Below the pieces are notes generated by a model. The model was not told the origin of the DNA and did not search any database. It saw only the letters and a program-made list of their open reading frames with translations. This document shows positions 58,235-64,000 of a DNA stretch of 64,000 nt, one piece after another. Made by a program: the position numbers and the translations under genes. Position 1 is the first letter of the stretch. Every line of letters starts with the position of its first letter. Location of the stretch: IMG/VR virus record IMGVR_UViG_3300042402_002641, positions 124,001 to 188,000 of that record. One strand, given 5' to 3'. Source of the DNA: a virus.

Positions 58235-58882
58235 TTAAATGGTAGTTTTTTGATTGATTTGATCGGAATATATAGTGCCCGGAAACGTTCTATCAAAATC
58301 CTCAAATGTGATGTGACTGAGGTTTGACAGGGTTGGGCCTAGTTTGTCTGGTATAAATGCGCCGGGATCTGCCACTCTGAAGAATTTCACGTGTCTAAAT
58401 TCTTTGATGGTTTTTTCAGTTTGGCTCAGCCAATTGCCAAAATAAGTGGCGCTGTCTGAGCTTTTTTTATAGTTGTGAGTGTCGGCATACACATTGTTGA
58501 ATTTGCCATTGTCGCCTTGATAGTCAAATCCAAATATGTAGATATCTTTGTGACCCTGCGTGGCTGCGAACCATAAAGCTGTGGGTCCTGAACTCCAGCC
58601 TTTGTGAGGTGAAAAGAAATTGATATTATGTTTGGTGCTGATACCTTTGTTGGGATTAGTCCAGACCTGATGCTTTTTGTGATAGCCTGCACCTATGATT
58701 TCATTGACCATTTTTACATCTACAGCTATCAAATAGTGCGGAGAATATTCTCTGTACTGTGCGTTACAGCCATAGACTATGCCGCGGTCCATTGCACTGA
58801 GATGATTTAATTTCAGTCTACTGGTGCCGTTGCCTATAACGAATGCAGGATTATTCTGCAGGTGCTTCTGCTGGGGTTGCAT
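58235..58882 (-). CDS. Rossmann-like protein (DUF115/MptE-like appearance) within the head cassette
   Basis: This 215-residue protein begins FVIGNGTSRLKLNHLSAMDRG, then VYGCNAQYREYSPHYLIAVD, where GNGTSR near a strand and the YLIAVD strand look like the nucleotide-binding start of DUF115/MptE-like or sialyltransferase-fold proteins. Further strands are GPTALWFAATQGHKDIYIFG and EKTIKEFRHVKFFRVADPGA. It overlaps the gp68-like gene by 32 nt and lies between it and gp67, where T4 has no such gene. It could be a sugar or nucleotide transferase acting on head proteins; the activity is not shown. Confidence 0.65.
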   Translation of the reverse strand: MQPQQKHLQNNPAFVIGNGTSRLKLNHLSAMDRGIVYGCNAQYREYSPHYLIAVDVKMVNEIIGAGYHKKHQVWTNPNKGISTKHNINFFSPHKGWSSGPTALWFAATQGHKDIYIFGFDYQGDNGKFNNVYADTHNYKKSSDSATYFGNWLSQTEKTIKEFRHVKFFRVADPGAFIPDKLGPTLSNLSHITFEDFDRTFPGTIYSDQINQKTTI

Positions 58883-59093
58883 ACATTTGTCTAATAAATC
58901 CCAGTTCTGACTCTGATTCTACTTGATGTGCTTCCGCCTGCAGTCTCAGTTGATTGATCTGCCGTAGGGTCAAACGTATTTTTCTAGTATCACTTTTCTT
59001 CACAACTGATGAATCTCTGCCAGCATCGTATCTACGATCATTGGCAAAGTCGTTGTTTTTTTCGTTAAAATAAAAAAATTCGTTTAGAAGCAT
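58851..59093 (-). CDS. Prohead core protein (gp68-like)
   Basis: This 80-residue protein starts MLLNEFFYFNEKNNDFANDR and has VVKKSDTRKIRLTLRQINQLRLQAEAHQVE in the middle, which resembles the basic helix of T4 gp68 (RRINDLRLRMA.E). The ATG at 59093 is chosen because an AATAAATA late box lies 4 nt before it and because upstream residues overlap gp20 in another frame. The place between gp20 and gp67 matches T4. Confidence 0.75.
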   Translation of the reverse strand: MLLNEFFYFNEKNNDFANDRRYDAGRDSSVVKKSDTRKIRLTLRQINQLRLQAEAHQVESESELGFIRQMYATPAEAPAE

Positions 59094-59097
59094 AATG

Positions 59098-59105
59098 TAT
59101 TTATT
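59098..59105 (-). promoter_or_regulatory. Late promoter box at the end of gp20
   Basis: The minus strand reads AATAAATA, then CATT, then the ATG at 59093. It overlaps the gp20 stop codon by two bases. Exact match to consensus. Confidence 0.72.
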
Positions 59106-60810
59106 ATTGAACTGGAGCTTCTGCAGGTGCTGCTTCTGCACCTTCTGCACCTGCTTCTGCGGCAGCTGCCATATCTGCAGGTGCTTCTGCGGTCTGTGCT
59201 GCCGCGTCTGCGGCCATTCCGCCAGCTGAGACACCTACATTTCTCAACTGACTCTGTGCATCAAGATCTGGTTTTAATGTCGTTCCGTTTTCTTCTCTCC
59301 ATAGCTTTTCGTTTTCTTTGATTTCTTCTTCTGATAAACCTAGGAACCGTTTCATTGCAAATCTTTTGCTGAGATGTGGAATAGCTATGACCTGGCTGAA
59401 TGTTGCGGCTCTAGCTGTGTCAAGTTCTGATTGACGATAAGCAGCGAAGTTCTGTGGTGAGTTGAATTTCAATTCAAACAAACCGTTGTCTATGTTGATG
59501 CCCTGTGCGTTTAGCCACAGTTTGAATTCTAGATCAAAAGTTTCTACGATCATTGACTGTAGGCGTTTACAGTATTCGTTGAATCTCAGTTCTTGAATAT
59601 AGGCCGTACCAACCTTGCCATCTGCCATGGTGTTGGGCTGTTCATCTATGGCCGTAGGAAGATATGAACTAGGTATGCGTAAAGCCCTAAACAATTTGTT
59701 AGTAAAATAACGTAGATCGGTTATCTCACCTAGATTAGTACCGCCGGGCAGTGTTTCGACTTTAGATCCTCGACCTTCTGCGGTCTGTGGGAAGAAGTAG
59801 TCTTCGTTGACGCTTAATGGATTGTATGAAGCGTCTATGACATTAGCGCCACCTCCTGTGGATGAAGGAATACGGCGCTGTTGGATTTCGTTTTTCACAC
59901 GCTCAACAAAGCTCATGGCCATGTGTGCTGGCATGTTGCCTACGTCTACATAAAAAATTCTGCGTTCAGGCGCACGTTGGATGCGATAGATGATGATAGC
60001 GTCTTCAAGCAGTTCTTTCTGCTTGTAGACTTTGAACACTGATTCTAGTATTGAATTGCCAAAAGGATAGTTGTTGTCTAGTCCTTCGCTCATACTGATA
60101 TGCACCACATGCTTGGCATCTATGGTAACTTCATTGGTCTGGTTGCTGAATCTAGTGCCAGGAGGTTGTGCTGCTGCGCCAACCATACCGCGGCCAAAGC
60201 CACCACCTGTGGTATATGAACTAGTGCCGCTGGGTGCTGTGTTTGTGGTACCATGCGGAGTCACAGCCACCATGTCTTTGAAGTTGAAGTTGATATCACG
60301 GATCACGTACTGTTCAGGTATCTTGCCTTCGGATTCGTTGACTATGATCTTAGTAACCTTGGCAGCATCTACAAACAACCATTTTTTAGTTTCGGGGTCT
60401 CTCACAAAGAAACAGTCGCCATACTTGAGTGCGTTGCGGAAAATACGGAATATACGAGTTTCAAACTGCTGCTGTTTGCTCCATTTCTGCAGACTATCTT
60501 TCAACAGTTTTACTTCAGTGGCAGTAGGGTTACCTTTGAAAAATGTATTAAACGGTGTGCGATTTTCTTTTTCTTTTTGTGTGCAGAACTCTGTGAGGAT
60601 ATCTAGAGCAGCATTAACTTCTGAATCCATGTCCATGGTATCATACTGCATGTAGCGTTCCACACGATTGGGCGCACCTGCGTAGACATCTGGCAGGAAA
60701 CTAGAGTAATTGGCACGAGCCGGACCAGGGCGGCCGCGGCCACTGATTGGACTCATAGAGCCACCTGAGTTGTCAATTTTTACAGGGGTAAAGTGTCTTT
60801 TCCAGCTCAT
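59104..60810 (-). CDS. gp20: Portal vertex protein (gp20)
   Basis: This ring protein is the channel through which DNA enters the head. At 568 residues it is of T4-like length (524) with an Ala/Glu-rich tail. Landmarks: MSWKRHFTPVKI, NRVERYMQYDTMDMDSEVNA, ALDILTEFCTQKEKENRTPF, FRNALKYGDCFFVRDPETK, KHVVHISMSEGLDNNYPFGN, RIQRAPERRIFYVDVGNMPA and TLPGGTNLGEITDLRYFTNK. This order is that of gp20 across T4-like phages. Its ATG overlaps the upstream gene's stop (ATGA). Confidence 0.97.
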   Translation of the reverse strand: MSWKRHFTPVKIDNSGGSMSPISGRGRPGPARANYSSFLPDVYAGAPNRVERYMQYDTMDMDSEVNAALDILTEFCTQKEKENRTPFNTFFKGNPTATEVKLLKDSLQKWSKQQQFETRIFRIFRNALKYGDCFFVRDPETKKWLFVDAAKVTKIIVNESEGKIPEQYVIRDINFNFKDMVAVTPHGTTNTAPSGTSSYTTGGGFGRGMVGAAAQPPGTRFSNQTNEVTIDAKHVVHISMSEGLDNNYPFGNSILESVFKVYKQKELLEDAIIIYRIQRAPERRIFYVDVGNMPAHMAMSFVERVKNEIQQRRIPSSTGGGANVIDASYNPLSVNEDYFFPQTAEGRGSKVETLPGGTNLGEITDLRYFTNKLFRALRIPSSYLPTAIDEQPNTMADGKVGTAYIQELRFNEYCKRLQSMIVETFDLEFKLWLNAQGINIDNGLFELKFNSPQNFAAYRQSELDTARAATFSQVIAIPHLSKRFAMKRFLGLSEEEIKENEKLWREENGTTLKPDLDAQSQLRNVGVSAGGMAADAAAQTAEAPADMAAAAEAGAEGAEAAPAEAPVQ

Positions 60811-63803
60811 GCTTTATATAAATTTCCGTTTAGGTTCTTGGCAGCTTCGTAGGTAGCATAGGTGTTAGTTGTAGTTTTGGCTGTTAAATCTAATAATTTT
60901 ACCATATGTGTATTTAACTGCGCCATTAGGGATTCTAAAGATTCTGGTTTTTTCGCAGCATCTTCTTTCTTTTTGGCTTCATCTTCTTCGGCTTTTTTCT
61001 TGGCTGCTGCATCATCTTCCGCTTTCTTTTTGGCCGCTGCATCATCAGCTGTTTTCTTTGCTGCATCAGCTTCAATTGTTTTTCTTGTAGCATCTGCACT
61101 ACTAGATGCAGCAGGTGGAGCAGTGCCGCTGCGTTGTTTAGCTAACGCTAATGCTTCTTCTAGAGCTTTTAATTTAGCTTCAGCAGCTTCAATTTTTTCA
61201 GCAGCAGCTTTCTTTTCTGCACCGGTTTTGGCTGCTGCTAGTTCTGCGTCTGCTAGTTCTTTGTCTTTGGTAATTTCGCCTTTCTTGACACCTATCTCAA
61301 CTGCTCCACCTTCCTTGGCGCTGAATTGTTTTAATAATGCTTCTGGACCAGAGGCATAGTCTATAGACATTTCAGCTGCTTTGGCTGCGGCTTCTCGTCC
61401 AGCTAATTCTTTTTGTGCGATTTTTTTATTAGCTTCTGCAAACAAACTTCTTTCTTTGATTGTTTTTTGATTTTGATTTACTTCAGCAAGTTTTGCAGCT
61501 ACTTTTGCATCTTTTTCTGCTTTCGCTGTTGTAAGCGCCGCGTCTACTACCGTGTCACGTTGTTCTTTTCTAGCAGCTCTTTCTTTTTCTCGTTCTTCAT
61601 AAACGTCTTTGCTAATACCACCCAAAGCATTAGGCAGTTTCACACGTATGCTGTCTACTAATCCAACAAATCCATCTACAACTCCTTCCATTAGTGATTT
61701 AATACCTGCTACACTGAAATACTTTCTAAAGGTCTGCCATGCTTCTGATACCACAGTGCCTAGAGTCTTAAACATATCTACCACAAACTGTGACTTCAGT
61801 ACAGTTTCATTGAACCATTTGTACATGTCAGTAACTACACCTACCACTGCGCCTATGATGGCTCCAAGTATCTTAAATGCTTCTCCTATTACAGACCCCA
61901 CTTCAATGATAGTCTGTTTGAGCCAATCAAAACCGCCCCCCAGTTCATTCGTGGTACCCCAAATATCAGTTAGTGCTGTCCAAAGTTCACTGAATGGCTG
62001 CATGAGATCCTGTACAGCTTCAAATAATCCACCGAATGCTATTTCTAATCCTGCTACCACACTGTTCACAATACCGAATAAGAAATTAAATGCTTCATCA
62101 ACAACGTCAATTACACCTTTGAAATCTTCAAATTTCATGCTGACGCCTTCTAGGGCCTTGCCAATTCTTTCTACCACAGGCCCAAAAATCAGTTGCAGTC
62201 CTAGACTGATCTTTTCAAACAGAGCAGATACCACTGCCAGCACTGGTGGAAATACTTTCTGGAAAATATCTACGATAGGACGTATGCCTGCATCTAGAGC
62301 TTTTAATGCTGGTACAAGCACTGCATTAGCAATATCTGCTACCAGGCCAACAGCACTGATTAATAGATCTAAAAACCCGCTGTTGGCCAATATGCCTGTA
62401 AAAGTATTACTAAGACCAGATAACACTTCTTTCATTTTGTTCATTTTTTCATTGAACTTGTCTGTATTGGCCGCGGCTTTTTTTTGTTCTTCTGTGCCTT
62501 CTTTGAGTGCGTTGGCATTTATCTGTTGAGTAGCCGAAAGTTTGTTTACGGTTCCAGCAAGGTCTGCACTAGCAGCGCCTGCGCTCTTTATGCTCTGTAA
62601 TTGTTTTCCGCCTTCTGACTTCATGAGATTGTTTAATGCGTTACGTTCTTCTAAGGTCACTGCCTCACCACGCTGCATTTTTTGATTCATTCTCTGTAGC
62701 ATGGCCGCACTCTGAGGCATCATGGCCATGAGCTTTTGATTTTCTTCTGTGGTTGCTGTACCAGTGGCCATGATGTCTTTGGCAAAATCTTGTAGACCAT
62801 CCGGAAGTCCGGTTGTGACTGCAAGAAAACTTTTTCTCACGCCATCACCTAACCCAGACATTGACGCTTGGAACTGCGCATCTTTGGCCATCGCAGCCAT
62901 TTGATTTTCTACTTCTTGGCGACTTTTACCTGTGGCTTTGGCCAGCAGATCTAATTCTTTCATATAGCTTCTAGCACCTTGTGCTAGTTCTGCATTAGAT
63001 TTTTTGCCCTGCAGTCCCTGCAGTTTCATTAGATTACCATAACTGGCCAATCCTTGATTTATTTCTGCTGTGCTAAATCCCAATGCGTATAAGTCGCTGC
63101 TAGTAGATCTCAACTGTTTAGAAACCTTGGCAAAGTTAGCAGCACCGCCTTCTGTGGTAGTTCCAAACGCTCCCATAGCTTGACCATTTTTTGCAATCAA
63201 CGAACCAAATTCTTGTAGATTCATTCCGGCAGTAGTAGCTGCTGCTGAAAACTGACTGATACTACCCCCAAAACTAGATCCAGCGGCTGTAGCAGCACCA
63301 TAGGCAGCTAACATTCTGTCAGCGGCTCCTGCTACCATGGTGAATATTTTTCCTATCACAGGAAGACCGCTGAATATACTAGCAGCGTCTGAAGCATCGT
63401 CTCCCATGCGAGCTAGTGCGTCAGCAGCAGATAATCCTTTTTCAGCAAGGTCTATACCTTGTTTTACAACACCAAATAATGCGCCTGTGGCTAATCCAGC
63501 TCCGCTGGCTATTTTTCCAAGACCTCCGGCTACTACACCTGCAGCTTTACCGACTCCAAATAGTGCTGATCCTGCTGCAGAACCAGCTTTTCCGAATATG
63601 CCACCACCTCCTGCACCACCACCTCCTGCACCACCACCTCCTGCACCACCACCTCCTGCGCCACCACCACCTCCTGCGCCACCACCACCTCCACCGCGGC
63701 CACCTTTCATTACGGCCAGCAGTTCTCGAAGCGTGGATTCAGAAGCGGCATTTTTGGCTTCTACTTGTCCAATTCCTGGAATGTCGATCATTACTGCGGC
63801 CAT
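60807..63803 (-). CDS. Large tape-measure-like virion protein
   Basis: This 998-residue protein starts AAVMIDIPGIGQVEAKNAAS, has a glycine run (GGGGGAGGGG-type, residues 35-70), hydrophobic helical segments (LPVIGKIFTMVAGAADRMLA, VPALKALDAGIRPIVDIFQK, FKILGAIIGAVVGVVTDMYK), and a long Ala/Lys/Glu coiled-coil to the end (KKAEEDEAKKKEDAAKK). The mix of coiled coil and amphipathic hydrophobic helices resembles tail tape-measure or internal virion proteins. It lies directly before gp20, with ATGA coupling. Whether it is a second tape measure or a head-internal protein is open. Confidence 0.8.
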   Translation of the reverse strand: MAAVMIDIPGIGQVEAKNAASESTLRELLAVMKGGRGGGGGGAGGGGGAGGGGAGGGGAGGGGAGGGGIFGKAGSAAGSALFGVGKAAGVVAGGLGKIASGAGLATGALFGVVKQGIDLAEKGLSAADALARMGDDASDAASIFSGLPVIGKIFTMVAGAADRMLAAYGAATAAGSSFGGSISQFSAAATTAGMNLQEFGSLIAKNGQAMGAFGTTTEGGAANFAKVSKQLRSTSSDLYALGFSTAEINQGLASYGNLMKLQGLQGKKSNAELAQGARSYMKELDLLAKATGKSRQEVENQMAAMAKDAQFQASMSGLGDGVRKSFLAVTTGLPDGLQDFAKDIMATGTATTEENQKLMAMMPQSAAMLQRMNQKMQRGEAVTLEERNALNNLMKSEGGKQLQSIKSAGAASADLAGTVNKLSATQQINANALKEGTEEQKKAAANTDKFNEKMNKMKEVLSGLSNTFTGILANSGFLDLLISAVGLVADIANAVLVPALKALDAGIRPIVDIFQKVFPPVLAVVSALFEKISLGLQLIFGPVVERIGKALEGVSMKFEDFKGVIDVVDEAFNFLFGIVNSVVAGLEIAFGGLFEAVQDLMQPFSELWTALTDIWGTTNELGGGFDWLKQTIIEVGSVIGEAFKILGAIIGAVVGVVTDMYKWFNETVLKSQFVVDMFKTLGTVVSEAWQTFRKYFSVAGIKSLMEGVVDGFVGLVDSIRVKLPNALGGISKDVYEEREKERAARKEQRDTVVDAALTTAKAEKDAKVAAKLAEVNQNQKTIKERSLFAEANKKIAQKELAGREAAAKAAEMSIDYASGPEALLKQFSAKEGGAVEIGVKKGEITKDKELADAELAAAKTGAEKKAAAEKIEAAEAKLKALEEALALAKQRSGTAPPAASSSADATRKTIEADAAKKTADDAAAKKKAEDDAAAKKKAEEDEAKKKEDAAKKPESLESLMAQLNTHMVKLLDLTAKTTTNTYATYEAAKNLNGNLYKA
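63601..63692. repeat. 15- and 18-bp tandem repeat encoding the glycine run
   Basis: Four tandem copies of a 15-bp unit and two of an 18-bp variant (CCACCACCTCCTGCA, CCACCACCACCTCCTGCG) encode repeated A-G-G-G-G. Slippage here would change length in frame by multiples of 5 or 6 residues. Confidence 0.9.
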
Positions 63804-63832
63804 GGCTTATTTTTTTCCTGGTAAAATACGCA

Positions 63833-63840
63833 TATAAATA
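63833..63840 (+). promoter_or_regulatory. Late promoter box before gp26-like gene
   Basis: The plus strand reads TATAAATA, the exact T4 late consensus, 32 nt before the ATG at 63873. The leader contains a CGGAGAT ribosome site 5-6 nt before the ATG. Confidence 0.85.
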
Positions 63841-63872
63841 CTTGTGAGCATTATATATTTACCGGAGATAAA

Positions 63873-64000
63873 ATGAACGAAATTCCTAACACGATGCAGC
63901 AAAAAAAGAATCCCCTGGCTGGGTTTTTTAGACAGCCTAAGATCTATGTGTCTTTGCCATCAAAAGGTAAATTCTATTCCCAAGGCGCACTAGATCGCAG
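63873..64000 (+). CDS. Baseplate protein gp26-like, 5' end only
   Basis: Only 42 codons are in the window: MNEIPNTMQQKKNPLAGFFR, then QPKIYVSLPSKGKFYSQGAL. The pattern NPL-G-F-RQPKIY-LPS-G-YxxG is the opening of the T4 baseplate family (gp26-like) in marine T4-like phages. A clear late promoter and a GGAG ribosome site precede it. The gene continues beyond the window, so length and domains cannot be judged. Confidence 0.75.
   Translation, partial: MNEIPNTMQQKKNPLAGFFRQPKIYVSLPSKGKFYSQGALDR

Noticed and set aside
61609-62529. Long plus-strand open frame (306 codons) inside the tape-measure-like gene
   Set aside because: Ser/Thr-rich antisense of an Ala/Lys-rich coding region with no start signal; the minus-strand frame is continuous and better supported.
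1-64000. tRNA genes, CRISPR arrays, insertion sequences, integrase or att sites
   Set aside because: None found by reading both strands; no cloverleaf, spaced direct repeats or transposase motifs were seen.

Overview
This window is part of the late region of a T4-like marine myovirus, most like the cyanophage/pelagiphage branch. Almost the whole T4 head and tail core can be recognised: portal gp20, prohead core proteins, protease gp21, scaffold gp22, capsid gp23, neck gp13/gp14, tail completion gp15, terminase gp16/gp17, sheath gp18, tube gp19, head completion gp4, a gp48/gp54-like baseplate protein, the start of a gp26-like baseplate protein, and a dNMP kinase (gp1). Further signs are T4-type late promoter boxes (NNTAAATA) and T4-style hairpin terminators. 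The host cannot be read from the window; no photosynthesis genes, tRNAs or CRISPR arrays were seen.

Layout, left to right. 1-11.8 kb, minus strand: terL (cut by the window edge), virion proteins, gp16, gp4, the gp48/54-like protein, gp19, a giant gp18, dNMP kinase and gp13, with one small plus-strand HNH-like gene between gp18 and the kinase. 11.8-15.4 kb, plus strand: gp14, gp15 and two small conserved genes, inverted relative to gp13. 15.4-17.3 kb, minus: a fibre with collagen-like repeats and a C-terminal cupredoxin domain. 17.4-17.9 kb, plus: a HAD-fold protein that seems to lack its catalytic residues. 17.98-31.3 kb: a visibly more AT-rich enzyme island, with a minus operon of thirteen genes (2OG oxygenases, carbamoyltransferase, GT9-like transferase, two SGNH hydrolases, luciferase-like monooxygenase, FAD halogenase, two sulfotransferase-like proteins) and a divergent plus operon of four more 2OG oxygenases. 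31.3-54 kb, minus: a fibre and appendage region with two glycine/cysteine-rich fibres, two giant multi-domain fibres and a string of small beta-rich virion proteins. 54-63.8 kb, minus: the head cassette gp23-22-21-67-68-20 and a tape-measure-like protein. 63.87 kb, plus: the start of a gp26-like gene.

Two things stand out. First, the enzyme island looks like a dense tailoring system (hydroxylation, halogenation, carbamoylation, sulfation, glycosyl transfer, de-acylation). It lies against fibre genes, two of which encode proteins with about 8% cysteine. Whether it decorates phage fibres, host surface glycans or a small molecule cannot be told from sequence. Second, the regulatory grammar is unusually compact. 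At eight genes a late promoter box stands exactly 5 nt before the ATG with no good Shine-Dalgarno sequence, which predicts leaderless or near-leaderless late mRNAs. At four places the TAA of the box is also the stop codon of the upstream gene, and at three a terminator hairpin directly precedes such a box.
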